DNA of 64,000 nucleotides from Setophaga petechia (taxonomy: Eukaryota > Chordata > Aves > Passeriformes > Parulidae), in NCBI GenBank assembly GCA_024362935.1, contig JANCRA010000004.1, forward strand, positions 22,525,121-22,589,120, read 5' to 3'. Both the position numbers and the translations under genes were made by a program. Each line of letters starts with the position of its first letter. Position 1 is the first letter of the stretch. Under the pieces are notes generated by a model that was not told where the DNA came from, searched no databases, and saw only the letters and a list, made by a program, of their open reading frames with translations. Of this stretch, positions 26,001 to 38,592 are shown piece by piece.

Positions 26001-27970
26001 GTTTGTTCCACACAGAATTAGATCAATGGCAAAGCATCAAACAACCTTGAAGGAAACAGCACTCTTTTCTTTGTGTCTATCTGAAGAATGTTTACCATGT
26101 TTCAACACGGTCAAAAGCTCATTTTCTTGTTCAGTTTTGGAGCATTCAGGTCCACCAAAACAGCTGAGACATGTGAGGACTGCATAGGCAGAATTTACCA
26201 ACATGACAATTATATGGGCAAATATATTTAAGATTTTGGGAGACAAAACTTACTCCTTTCTTTAAAGTATGGGCTGCTGGGACTGCTAATACAGCAATAA
26301 CAAATTGTAAAAACAATGGTCATGACCATGCTATTAACTTTTAATTATGACTTTGCATTAATTCTTGTTGTAACTCTAAACTGTTCGCTAGTTTGGGGAA
26401 CAAACTTTTAACTTTTCTGTTCATTTCCTAGAAGCATCAAACCTATATAATGTAGAGTTTTAATTATAAAACAGAACTCATTCAAAAAGTGTTCTGTTCA
26501 CATTGTGAATGAATTGAAGGTTAGGGCACAGTTTAGGGAGGTGGTAGCAAAAATCTGGCTAGGAGTATGTCAGGAGAAAGCATGAGTAAGAGGTAGAGGA
26601 TGCTGGACTAAGAGGTAGGGAGGGGGATAAAGGATAGGAAGAAAAATTCGGAGAAATATGGATATGGCAGGTGTACCACCTCATTATGGCTATGTACCGC
26701 TATCTGGTAAGTTCATTGCTGTAAATACCTGTACATTTGCAGTTTCATTAATAATAAATTGCTCCCTGGTGTTTCCTTATTCTTGGGAGTAGCCATAGTA
26801 TGAAGCATCTGGTCAGCAGTGGCAGCTTCTGTCCAAAAATAAGCAATTAGTACTGATGAAGATGACCACTGGTCAGAAGTTGTGAACTGCTCCTACATCC
26901 CCATAGCTGATGGATAATGACAACTTGCTCCAAGTAGTGATTAATCACTGCCTTGAGCTAGGCAACACTGATTCCACCAATAGAAATTTGCTCCTAAGAA
27001 TCAAATACTTCTCCCTGGAGTTTCCTGTAATTCTATATTTTCCACATACATGCTCCTTCCTGAGCACCCACCAAATGCCTTGGTAACATGCTGATCCCAT
27101 TGACTTGCCCAGGCTTTCTGGCTGTCTGACAGAGCTATTTGAGCTAACCTGTGCTGCTCTGCTGTAAAATGGACTGGAAACACTCATGCAGATAGTTACT
27201 AGGTAACAGCTGTGAGGATGCAAAGGATCAGCTTCCCAAATTGTTTTCATATGCAAGTCTTCTGGGTAAAATGTTTGGGCCATTCCCAGGAAAGCTGATT
27301 TAAGTCTTGAGGTCTGAGTGCTGGGCTGATTTACTTCATTGGTGACTGTAATTACCCTGTGCTCAAGTTCCCAGTTATCATTTTTGTTTCAAGAGCATTT
27401 GCTGTGTGGATGCTTAGAGTAGTAAGCCTTAAATTTCAGCTCACTGACATATTGTTGCCGTACAAAAATGACTGTGCATTTGTCCTGAAATTTCCCCTGC
27501 TCAGACCAATAATGCCATTTAGTTTCAGCACTTTAATTCAACACTTACAACAGCTCTTCCTAACTGTACTTCAGAGACAAAGTCACTTGCACATGCCTTA
27601 ACTACAAGTCCACACAACAAATCTCTTTCCTTGCAATATTTTTATCCTTATTGTCTTAATGACACAGACCACTGGTTCATACAGCTTTATGTATTCCAAT
27701 TCTGTGTCATGCTAATTTATTTTAATGGAAAGAAGACATGAATTCTGTTAAATGAAAATTTCATTCTGTAAGCTTACACTTTTCGCTCTAATATTCAACT
27801 AAGCCTAAAGGAAGGAAATGTTTCATTTATTTTATAGGAAAATGACATTAAGCAGCAGAATTTATCCTGTAGGACAGGAAGAATTTTAAAGTAACGTCCC
27901 TAGCATGTTTCTACAGTGGAAATATAAGTAGCTGCTTTCAGCCAGAATTTTGATATTGCTTTCCATTGAC
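20081..27970. other. Noncoding stretch, mostly unrecognised
   Basis: AT-rich single-copy DNA. It includes a purine-rich tract (23389-23576) and a tandem-like pair of GGGTCCCACAAAAG and GGGTCCTACAAAGA at about 20987-21015. Near 26745-26800 an AATAAATTGCTCC segment resembles an LTR polyadenylation region. The minus-strand open frames around 26945-27283 could be retroviral relics, but I cannot demonstrate this. There is no convincing coding exon or RNA gene. Confidence 0.35.
23389..23576. repeat. Purine-rich tract (AGGAAA/GGAAGA-like)
   Basis: Nearly 190 bases that are mostly A and G on the plus strand, with irregular GGAAGA, AAAGGG and GAAAGC units. The Lys/Arg/Glu-rich frame over it is a composition artefact. 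Confidence 0.8.
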
Positions 27971-27972
27971 AA

Positions 27973-28022
27973 GAATATAAACCAAAGAGAAACAACTGAA
28001 TATAAATCGAAGAGAAACAATT
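27973..28022. repeat. 25-bp tandem duplication (two copies)
   Basis: Two adjacent copies beginning GAATATAAA (27973-27997 and 27998-28022) differ at about three positions. This is a simple local duplication with some divergence. Confidence 0.85.
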
Positions 28023-28179
28023 GAAAAGAAATGGAATAGATATCTCTCATGCTGTTGATTCCAATCATTATCAGATTATATATAATGGAATACTGATTAA
28101 TCAATTTCTTTATTAATGCAGGATGAATTGAAATTATTCAGAATTTGCTAGGCATGCCTTCATCCTTTTTGAGAGAGAA

Positions 28180-28531
28180 AAAAAAGAGGTGACTCAGAGG
28201 TGACCTTATCATTCTCTACAACTTCCTGAAAGGGATTGTAATCAGGTGAGGTTTGGTCTCTTTCTCCAGGCAGCAATTGACAGAACCAGAGGATAGTCTT
28301 AAACTGTGCCGAGGGAAATTTATATGGGATATTAGGAAAAAGTTTTTTACTGAAAGAGTGATCAAGTATTAGAATGGTCTGCCCAGGGAGGTGGTGGAGA
28401 CACTGTCCCTGATGTGTTTAGAAAAGTATTGGATGTGACACTTGGTGCCATGGTTTTGTCGAGATGGTAGGACATGGGTTGGACTTGATGATCTTGAAGG
28501 TATGTCAAACTATGAGAAATTCTAAGTAATT
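28180..28531 (+). mobile_element. CR1 LINE 3' end, plus strand
   Basis: CR1 landmarks appear in order: CTCTACAACTTCCTGAAAGG, CTTTCTCCAGGCAGCAATTG, a segment around 28330-28350 matching the remembered GGAAAAAGTTTTTTACTGAA phrase, GCCCAGGGAGGTGGTGGAG, GACACTTGGTGCCATGG and GGTTGGACTTGATGATCTTG. It ends in a decayed ATTCTA-type tail (about 28517-28531). Only the distal ORF2/3' UTR portion remains, and it is not coding. Confidence 0.85.
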
Positions 28532-28883
28532 CAATCTCCATGCAGTTTTTGTTATTTTCTTTGTTCTTGCCATAGTGTTGACCAGGTGTCTTTTCCAGTA
28601 TGTTATACTACATCCTTTCCACATCAGGTTTCTTTCAATGCTGAAAGAAAGTTACTCTGATTTTCAATGTACCAAATATCTATGGAAGAAAAGGGAAATG
28701 AAACTTCTACTTTTCTCTTTTTCTGCCCATGTTACACTTCACCTCTTTTGATTATGCCCCAGAGAATTGGTGAAGCCTTGCTTGCTCCTGTAGGAGCAAT
28801 TACAAAGTGGTTGGATTATCCTAGGCATCAAAGGTTCAGGGTAGAAACACAAACCTACTCCTCATTTCACTGGCATGATATGT

Positions 28884-29280
28884 AATCATAGAACCATACA
28901 ATCTCAGAATTATTTGGGTTGGAAGGGAACTTAAATATTCTTTATTTCCAAGCCCCCTGCCATGGGCAGGGGTATCTTTCACTAAACCAGGTTGATTAGA
29001 GCCCCCTCCAGCCTGGCCTTGAACCAGGGATGGGACATCCACAGATATTCTGGTACCTTCTTCCCATCATAGGAAAATATTTCTTTCCAATATGCAATCT
29101 CAACCTGCTGTCTTTCAGTCTGAAGCCATGCCTCCTTGTCTGTCACTACGTGCTCTTGTAAAAAGTCTCTCTCCAGAAAGAGGCCCCAAGAGTCTCTTTC
29201 TTTAGGCTCCCTTCTGGTAGTGGAAGGCTGAGATTAGGTCACGCCAAAGCCTTCTCTTCTTCAGGCTGAACAGTCACAAG
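28884..29280 (-). mobile_element. CR1 LINE 3' end, minus strand
   Basis: This is the reverse complement of a CR1 3' region. It begins with the terminal repeat and ATCATAGAACCATACAATC, then TTTGGGTTGGAAGGGAACTT, CCCCCTGCCATGGGCAGGG, CCAGCCTGGCCTTGAACCAG and GGGATGGGACATCC. The CR1 C-terminal coding-region complement follows (near TCTTCTTCAGGCTGAACAG). It lies tail to tail with the CR1 copy ending at 28531, about 350 bp away. It appears longer and less decayed than that neighbour, so it is probably a separate and younger insertion. Confidence 0.88.
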
Positions 29281-30064
29281 TTAATGCCCTGTGGTGAAAA
29301 CAACATTTTGCACTGATAAGCCCTACTATTTAAGAAAAAGGGGTTTGTGGGGAAGAAAATACCTATGTGGCTCATTAGTACACCATGAATCAGAAGAATG
29401 TCAAGAATTGTGAAGTCATTATGGCACAGAGTTTGGTGTCTCCTTAAGCCAACCCTGGAGACCTAAGAAGTGTGGTGGATGTCAAGCAAGAAAACTGTTG
29501 TTATGTTGACATGAGTACTTATTATACTCAATTCATTATTTATCTGGTCTGAAGAAGTAATCTGTGGCAATGGCTTGCTTAAATATTAGCACATTGTTGA
29601 CAGAAATGTACAAAAAGTTCTTAAATTATTCATCTGAATTGGACTGGGTTTGCTATTATGGAGGTAAAGAGCTAGAAAAAATTAGGTTGTGAAAACATTC
29701 AGGTTGCTTTATGAGATAGCAGTGGAGGTAGATATGCTACACTGCATCTTAGACAAAATAATCTCAAACTTAGTAAAGCTACTGATATGTCTAACCTGTG
29801 TGTAAGACCTCTCAGTGTTAAAAAATCCCGCAAAAAATTACTGTTTTATCTACTAATCACAGAAATAATCTCTACACAGACATTTTAAACCTTTACAGTT
29901 TTCTAGCAGGGCTTCTCTGCACTCATTAGGTCACATCTTACAACACCAAGTCACCCACATCAGTCTATTTTTCAATAGACCAGTATTTGGTATGCTTATG
30001 CACTCTTCTGCTCAGTCAGCTTTTCTAACTTTTTAGGAGTTAATTCTGAAGACATTTTAGACTC
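29281..30064. other. Short noncoding spacer
   Basis: No recognised repeat or gene lies between the CR1 copy and the LTR. The sequence is single-copy in appearance and AT-rich. Confidence 0.4.
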
Positions 30065-30634
30065 TATGCTGGTTTTGGCTGAGATTGAGGTAATTTTCTT
30101 CACAGTGGCTGGTGTGAAACTGTTTTGGATTTGTACTATGCACAGAGTTGATAATACAGAGATGTCTTTGCTATTGCTGGGCAGGTCTTGCACAGAGAAA
30201 AGGCCTTTTCTGCTCTTTGTACTCCATGCTGATGAGGAGGTTGTGGGTGTGTGGGAGGTTGGCAGGAAATACAGCTGAGATGGGTCACCCCAACAGACCA
30301 AGGAGGCATTCCATATAATACATCAGGCGCAGGAGAGAAAGCTGGGGAATGAAGGAGCAAGGGGTAGACTTTTGCAGTGATGGCATTTGTCTTCCCAAGT
30401 CACTGTTGACCGTGATGGGGCCCTGCTCTCCTGAGGCTGGCTGAATACCTGCCTGCCAGGTAATACCTGCCTTTGCTTTTATGTCAGACTTTGGCTTTCC
30501 CCAATAAACTGTCTTTATCCCAACCCAGGAGTTTTCAAGTTTTACCTTTCCAGTTCTCTCCCCAGTCATGTTGATGAAGAAGTGAGTGAGAAGCAGGGTG
30601 GAGTTTGGTTGCTGGCTAGAGTCAAACCACAACA
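30065..30634 (+). mobile_element. Solo LTR, ERVL-like (common avian family)
   Basis: About 570 bp match a widespread avian LTR remembered in order. The start is GCTGGTTTTGGCTGAGATTG, then TAATTTTCTTCACAGTGGCT, TTTGGATTTGTACTATGCAC, and GACCAAGGAGGCATTCCAT. These are followed by GGCATTTGTCTTCCCAAGTC, GGGCCCTGCTCTCCTGAGG, CCAATAAACTGTCTTTATCC with the AATAAA signal at 30503-30508, and the end GTCAAACCACAACA. The TATA region is degraded (near 30311). The first bases are mutated, so the 5' end and target duplication are uncertain. The terminus is nearly the same as that of the LTR at 1943-2861. Open frames on both strands (up to 116 codons) are by-products of the repeat. No internal viral genes are present. 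Confidence 0.85.
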
Positions 30635-33100
30635 ATCCTGGTATGTCTCCAGGCTTTTCCTTTTGTTTTATAATGTGCCAAATTTTGGTTTTGTTTGTTT
30701 GAATTGATTTTAGCTAGGTGACAAGTATTTGCATTCTTGGAGATCATGATGAATGTAGTTTTGAAAGGGAGCTTTGCTTCCAGAAAAAACAGTGGGAAAT
30801 TTTGAACAATGTTTTTGCCTTTTTGTGGTTAGATATACATGACATTCAGTAGGAATGAATGATTAACTGCTGCTAAAAATGGAAAGCTACCCATGGAGAC
30901 AAGGCTTGATAAACATATAACATTATTACTTTGGCATCCCCTTTGAATCATAAGCTTACCAGAAAAATTGGTAAAGCTCTTCTGAAAATTTTTGAAGGTA
31001 ATTTGGGGATTTGGATGACTTTAAAATATGAATATTGTATATATGTGAGATTGGATAAAATAACACCTTTCCATAACAGGAGTTTTGAGAACAGAATTTC
31101 ATATATGACCTAAATGTGACATGACTGCACAAACTACCTGGGTCCCAGATGCATGCTAGGGAAACACCATCCCACCAGTGTGGTAGTGTGTTTTTTAAGT
31201 AATATTTCTTCAAGTTACTGTTTTGTTTTACTCCAAGCCTTTTATGCTTGAAACCTTTATAGCCTTTTTGTTTGCCCCAATGCACCCCACTGTTGTTTTT
31301 GCCCAGGGGTGTTTCCTCCCATCTCCCTGTCTGTTATCTCAAGTACCCACCCCTCATTCCAGCTCCTTTTGTGGCTGTCATTGTAACCCTGCCCCTACTG
31401 CCTATCAGTCATTGTAATCCCTTACCCTATAAAATTGAATGAAATACTAAAAAAAAATTAATTAGAATTTGAAAGGGTTTTTATAATATTGCTTATATCG
31501 CTCTTAGTATGGCTAAGATAAAAATGCTAGGTTTTTAAGAACAGGAGTTATTTCCTGACTTCTCTCTGTGGAACGTTTGTCTTTTGAAATCTGAACTTAC
31601 ACCAAACCTAAATTTTGCTTAAAATACTGTATGTAGTTTTAGCAATATAATTCTTCACAGGAGTGCTGTGAAATTTATCAGTGCTTATGAGCTAGGAAAA
31701 GAAACCCTGAAAAAATATTTAAGGCCTTATTTTTATTGTTCCTACAGGGGTTTTTCTGCCTTTTTAAAGCAATAAGGATGTCACCTGCTGTGCGCCTTAA
31801 AATAGAAGCTGGGATATTTTCATGTGTTTTGTCTCTTTTTGCATTGTATCCGAACTCACCACATGAATGAGAACTGTAGTTATGACAGTGGCATGTTCTT
31901 TCATGTTTTCCTGCTTCAGATGGAGAAGTTTATATGTGGTAAGAAGTTTCCTGGGCACTCCTGTAAGTGACAAGTACAATTTCGGTAGCTCTCCTTCTCC
32001 CTCCTGTCTCATTTATGCCAGAATTGCGTACCTGTCTGAGAAAATGATCAGCTAAGTACCAGAAACTTCTCAAGGTCATCTGAAATCATGTTTTCTTCCC
32101 ATATACCAGACCAACTATTGTGTTGAAGCAGTGAAGGGGATACTGGAAAAGGGAAACTGAGGGGATACCAGAGAAGGAATCGTGGCTTCAAAAGACAGCC
32201 TAGCAGTAGACAAGGAATGTAGATTGCCAAAAGTTACCTTAAACAAATATCTTTGAAATCTGGCTTAAACTAGAGCAAGTGGAATTTGGAGATAGTGTCA
32301 TTCTAGGAATAAAGTTTACCAATTCTTTTAAATAATGGATTGCTTTAATGTTGCTCAGTGAAATAAAAAATTAAAAAAAAATATATATACACACACATAG
32401 TAAGAGAACAGAACTGTACATACCCTAAGGCAATTTCAAATGGAAAAGGGAAACAGAAATAAAATGAGATGTCATTGCCAATATGAACCTCTACTGATTA
32501 AATTTGATCCTATGAATTCTGCTGGGAAACACACAAACACTATATAGTAAACTTGCTTCAGACACAACATTGAATAAACTTTACAAAACTCTGAATGCTC
32601 TTATTAAGAAAAGGCAAAACAGCACTTCCACGGAAGAAAATAGCACATATATTCCCTTTATAAACCCAGCAAAATTTTAGTTTCAGCTGTTGACAGTCTT
32701 CTTTTGTCTTGGTAAATATTAGGGCTCATGTCATCTGGTAGGATTAAAGTCTACAGAGATTTTTTTTTTTATGTGTACATGTTAAAGACCTTTTACCTCC
32801 TAGTTCAAGGAAAGTTGTTTCTGTAGTTCAATATTCAAGATGTCTGTCAGCCTGACATAGAAATACTGCAATTTGCCTATTTTCATGGCTTAGGAATGAT
32901 ACACCCCAATTTCTTCTCTCAGTGAAACAGCCCAAATCATGATGTGTTTACTCACTCCCTCATCTACATCCCCTGGCAGCAGGATGGAGAGGAGGATGGG
33001 AGGCATAAAGGGTAAGGATCACAGGTTGAGATAAGAACAAATTACTGGAAAACAAAGAAATAAAATTACTGGAAAGCAAAGAAATAAGAAAATAAACAGT
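30635..33100. other. Noncoding stretch with a possible LTR U3 remnant
   Basis: Mostly unrecognised AT-rich DNA. At 31290-31440 a C-rich segment carries two copies of GTCATTGTAAYCC (31377 and 31408) just before a TATA-like CTATAAAA (31427-31434). That arrangement is reminiscent of a retroviral U3, but no end or polyadenylation region could be fixed, so no element is called. Confidence 0.3.
33040..33087. repeat. 24-bp tandem duplication (two copies)
   Basis: Copies beginning AATTACTGGAAA at 33040 and 33064 differ at one base (A to G). This is a recent, near-perfect local duplication beside an LTR fragment. Confidence 0.9.
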
Positions 33101-33109
33101 AGCAATTAC

Positions 33110-33312
33110 AATATCAGTAATGGAAGGAACTGGTGTGATCTGACTGTTCCCTCTGCCATGCTTCCTGTGCTCAAAGGGACTCCTCATCACAATCCTAGAA
33201 AATGACATGATAGGGTACTGAATAACTTCTGGTCCTGGCCATGCTTGCTCCTGGCTACTGCAAAAGTTAACCCTGTCCCCATTCCTTGCCTGGCCTGTCC
33301 AGAACCAGGACA
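33110..33312 (-). mobile_element. Antisense LTR fragment, ERVL-like 5' end
   Basis: Read on the minus strand the segment begins TGTCCTGGTTCTGGACAGG at 33312 and continues with a GGGACAGGGTTAACTTTTGC segment. Both resemble the opening of avian ERVL-type LTRs (TGTCCTGGTTTTGGC..., then GTTAATTTTC). Toward 33110 the resemblance fades and no polyadenylation signal or 3' end is present, so this would be a truncated LTR. The family call rests on memory of the start motif. Confidence 0.45.
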
Positions 33313-36300
33313 CCTAGTAAAATACATCTAATAGGCAGTACTGAAGTAAAATGTATATCAACAAAGATTTGGGGTTTTCTCATTTTATTAATTTCTGTAA
33401 GAACAAAAAGGGGAAAAAAGTACTCTTCTGCTCTGTTATTTAGACTGAAAATATCTGTGATGTTTAATGAATTTGTGATGTGAGAAAACACCTGAAAATA
33501 CCTTGGCATGAGTGTCATACCGGGCTGGCAGAGCGTACCTTAGGTGAGACCTTCTCTAGCATCCTATCCTATACCAAAATTAGAACAATAAAGACATATA
33601 TTCTGCAGGGATACTCTGAAGGAAACATTTTGTCTGCAACTGGAAATGTCTTGCACTGATGTCATACAACTTGATAGAGTATACCACTGGCTGGGATTTT
33701 ATTTTATTTCACTAATCTAAAGAATCTTCTACATTCAGAGGAGAGAAAGTTGATGGCTTCTTAAAATTGCATACTGTTGATTAAGTGTGGAAAACTTCTC
33801 TTCCTTAAAACAATATACTACATCTAATGGTAAATCACCAGCAAATTCCTTTATGTTTGTGGGCTTGACATGTGATGCTTTTTAAATGTAGGACCAAAGC
33901 CACTTTATACATCATAATGTTCACATTACAAATTCACTTCTTATAATGGTGCTGCAAGTGTGTATGCAATTTTTCTGAACTTATGAAATATATTCTTGGC
34001 ACCTCAGGTTTTGATGTATGCATGCATGATATTGTCCCAGTGCAGTAAGGGAGACTTAACTGATGTCTGCAAGATTTGATTTATTACAAGTAAATATGAT
34101 TGCCTTCATAATCTGATTTTATTATGTTTGGGGCTCTCGCAGGTAAACTTTTAGTAGAAGGAAGAAGACCAGTTTTATTAAACCAGTCTATTTGTGCAAA
34201 CCAAATCACTTCTTGACAAAAAAAGAAGAAAAGGGAAAAAAGAAGTAAGGTCAAGAAGAACAAGGATTAAGGATGAAATTTTTTTTATGCCAAACTTCAT
34301 TCCCCTACATGAATATTCTGGAATGCTGAAAGTTACTTTTTGTCTCTGTTAGACAAGAGTCTACAGACAACATCTCTGTGTCACTGAACCTCTGTAGAAT
34401 TGAGGCAAATGCTGCCACTAAAACTTCTGTAGTTGCAACATTATTTAAATATTATCTTGGAAAATCTTGCTATAAAGATTTTCTGACTGCATCAGATCTT
34501 AGAGTATTGTACAGCAGAAGATAATATTTCATACACACTTCTGTGCATCATACTTTTTTGTTTGGTTGGTTGCGTTTTTTTAGTATGTAAGAGGTGACAA
34601 AGAACAATTATTTCCTGAGAGGAATATGGGATTATTACATATATTGACACATTTATGCAAAAAACCAGAAAAATTCACTGTAGTATTCTGTATCTTTCCA
34701 TTCTGCTGAACCAATTATTATCCAGGCTAAATGCTGTTTTATTCCCCTGTGAAAGTTAAAATGTTCTCCATATTGTCCAAAAATTGTCTGTAGAGAAAAA
34801 AATGTTTTATCCTCTTTTATGTTGATGCAAATAAATACTGAGACAATCCAGAGACGACAATATAGGTGTGGGCACCATTTTGTATGAGCGGAAGATAAAT
34901 AAAGTGACTAAATAAAAGAACTGTCTAACCAGTGTTTCAGAGAGCTGGAGAGCATCCTTTCCATAAAAACAGGCAGCAATTTAATAGTTGTTTCGACAGG
35001 GTAATTATCAGATTTGAAAGTGATGACATGTTAGTTACCTTGAGATTCCTTTCCTGGTAAGACACTAAAAGTCTGGTATGTATCCTACTAGACTAAGCTC
35101 TTCAGTTCTGTGACTTGTAAGACTATGTATGCTCTTTTTGGCTATAAACACTTAGACCTCTAAATTTAATGTAAGCCTTTAACTTGAAAAAAATTTTGAA
35201 GACAATGTGGAAAACAATGTTTCAGAGAGCTGACTTCTTTACTTTTCTGCTCATGTTTCAAAAAAAAAAAAAAAAAAAAGGTGACTTGATAAAAGCTGCT
35301 GTTTGACTTCTTTGAATGGGACTGGAGCTTTTGTCCCACCTGTTTATTTATAATTAAGCTCCTTTTCAAATGTAAAAATTGAAAAAAAACTTGTTTGATA
35401 TACTCCCCCAGTTCTCTAAAATCTAGTTAGTCAGCTTAATGACACTTTTGGAATGCTTATCTGAGAGAGGCTAAGAAATTTTTTTAAAGGAAGAAAATTT
35501 AGGTTGTCAGAATAAGATGAGATAGGAAATGGAAACTGAGCTTCTGTTTTTGCTTTGTTGCTGATGCGGGTGGTAGGACAGTCAATTTGGATGGACAATA
35601 GATGAGCATTGAAAGTAGAGCATTATAGTGATGAAGTTAATTTTTTCTTGTATATGCAACTATTTTCGTATATAAAATTTATTGCTGTTGTTCAAAAACA
35701 TGACCTAGAGCTGATTTTTTAAAGTTACTTTGATTGCTACTATATTCATGATGATTTCTATCCATCAGTAGCACAGACCTATTTCCAGATGATGTAGGTG
35801 TCTCAGGCTGGGCTTAATTGTTGCTGTTACTTATAGCTGTCCTTTAAGTGGTAAAGGTGGTAACTGTGCCTCTACAGCTAAATCAGGGACAAAGGCCTAC
35901 CTTGGTTTCACTGAAAGCTGATTGTATGGGTTGTTTTTAGGGAGAAATTCTTACAGCACAGCTAAACAAGAATCACATTCAGAGACTGAAAAGATGTAAA
36001 ACCCCAGATGTATAAATCTAAGGAGCAGAAATTCCATCATATCCAGGGGACAGATGAACTTATTGCAGTAGCTCTCAGAAATGGACTAGGAAAACCACCA
36101 CATTATTAATGGGGACATATGTGCATGTTTACTTGTATGAAATACATATTTAGATGCTGCCAGTGGGAAACATAGCCCAGCAATATGTCTTTATGTTTCT
36201 TCAGTGATGTTAATTTCTTTGGCAAAGGCTAACAAAAACTTTAGTTACTCTATAAACATAAGTCTCTGATATGGTATAAATATAATATGTGATGGTGGAC

Positions 36301-38520
36301 AGTGTAATGGAATTTTATTTTTATCCAGTAGGGTTGACTGTACAGAATCCATTATTGGCTTTGATTTGCTCTGCCACCTGTGAGTTATGCAGTCATTCCT
36401 AACTCATGAAAATGAAGTATGCTGTCCTTCCTGCCATCAGAAACCCCATATTTATGAACACATACAATGCAGAATATATTAATGTGTATAGTACTAGTTA
36501 ATCTGTGGACCTTCAGGTATACATGGACTAACAGAATGCTCATGTATAAGTCTTAATGTCTGGCTATATACCCACAATTATATAGGCTGAAGTCACCCTT
36601 TATGGTAAATGAATTAATAATTTTAACGATGATAGGCCAAAAGATGTGTTTTTACAAGGAACTCAGTCAGCAGATAGTTGCTAATACAGGAACAAAGGCA
36701 ACAATTTCTGTTCTAAATGCTCAAATTGAAAAATTCGTTATGTCACATAATGCAAATGACACACAGAGTCATAACAACACATTATTATCATTTATATTGC
36801 TTCACTTCATGACACAATCGCTGATAAATTGAAAGTAAAATGACAATAGCAACATTAATTGCTCTTTCCCCCCCCCCAATCTCTAATTTTTTTTTGGTAA
36901 ATATAATCCTGGTAGCATTTGAAAGAATTCATAATTTTCTCAATTGATAATTTCTTGTGAGTTAAAACTCTGTGTGATGGGGGACTTTCTAATACCAAAA
37001 CCACACTCATTACATAGAAATAAAGCTGTTCACTGCTCTCATTTCCTGTCAATCCAGTAAGTTTCATGTGCATTAAATTCACTTTAAGAAGAAGACTCCA
37101 TGGGAATTACATGGGAATAACAATAGAATTCTTGAAGTGGGTTGCTTATTTTAGATTTCTCTATAAAATGTTAAACTCATTCAGGACACATGAGTATAAC
37201 AGATATTTGATAGTCTTACAAATGCTGTAGTACAGTTTTCTGTGAATTTGTCCTAGGTATATTTTAGCAAGCCCTGTGTTTTTTTGGTTAAAATTTTATT
37301 CTAAAGCTTTTTATGGGCTTCCATAAACCATGAAAACATCCATCATCTTAGGAAGATTCAGTACCAAGAACTGAGGGAGTGAATATTCTTAGCAAATTCT
37401 CTACCACTTTTAGATGGAAGAAAGATATTCCAGCCTTCAATAGCATCTTAAACTAGTGAGGTAAGACTGGGGAGTAATATGATGTCTTGTGTTTGGGAAG
37501 ATTGTGATAGGCTATGTAGGTGGTAATATGCCCAAAGATACATTAATGGGCTCCCTACAATATTTTGATTAGCATTCACTGGTGCCTTGTAAAATGGGAA
37601 GTGAAATGGGAATGTTGTGTTGACTGCTTTGCTTACAATGGGTGCTGGCCCTGGGACTTCAGATTTCAGGAAAATGACAAACAAAGTACAACCTCTTCAA
37701 TCAAAGAAATATTAGTTTACCTTTGTTTACAAAAGATTTCTCTAAGGAATATAATTATTCTCTTTGGTCCTAGAGTTTGGAAAATCAAGTGGAGGATTTA
37801 TCTTGCCATGGATGTTTCTGTGTACTGCTTAATAATTTCCCTCTCTTCAATGGTTTGATTGAAATGTTTTTTAATTACATGTTTTTGTGCTCTTATTAAC
37901 AATTCTTTCAAATCACTGTGGTCACTGTTGGCAGCTAGATTTTCAAACCAAAATCCACTAAAATTGACTTAAGAAGAAGAGAATGTATTGGATATGATTT
38001 CCATTTTCTTTTTATACAAGCGGTTACCAACACTGAAGATTACTTTCTTCTCTTTTTCTCAAAACAGACTCAAAAACTACAACTAAAATTTTACAGAAAA
38101 TTTTCAAAATGTCTTGCCTTACATTGCTGCAGGATAATTCACATCTCCTATATATAATATTTTTTTTTCTGAAAGTGTAACATAAAGGAGGCTTTAAAAT
38201 AATAGACAAATTACAGCTCATTAGGTAGTAAAATCACACATTTTTCTTTATATTACAAGATCATGTATCCTTAACACAAACAAGTCAAAAATTCCACTGA
38301 ATTTTGCACGTTCTGGTATCTGTCTTTGTTAATGATTGATTACGGAATGATCATCAATTTCTGAAAAATTTCATCATTTGATCATCAGCATTTCTATATT
38401 AACTTTAATAAAACAGAAGGGCATAGCAAGAACATATGGGCATGGACCAGAGGTATTTCCTGGCTCCATCTAAAACCTATCTGCCTTTTTTTGTCCTAAA
38501 TTATTACTGGGATACATATC
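33313..38520. other. Noncoding stretch, mostly unrecognised
   Basis: AT-rich single-copy DNA with A20 at 35260-35279 and a C-run near 36868. Open frames of up to 97 codons (for example 37565-37858) show no recognisable domain. No RNA gene was found. Confidence 0.4.
35260..35279. repeat. Poly(A) homopolymer, 20 bases
   Basis: An uninterrupted A20 run. It is not preceded by any retrotransposed gene copy that I can recognise, so it is treated as simple sequence. Confidence 0.9.
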
Positions 38521-38592
38521 TGTGGTGTGTATATATATGTGTATGTGTATATATATGTGTGTGTATATATGTATATATATATGTATATATAG
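38521..38592. repeat. (TG)n/(TA)n compound microsatellite
   Basis: Alternating TGTG and TATATA blocks, about 72 bp and purely purine-pyrimidine alternating. It is likely polymorphic and could adopt Z-DNA. Confidence 0.95.

Noticed and set aside
30285..30635. 116-codon minus-strand frame
   Set aside because: It is antisense to a recognised LTR and not coding.
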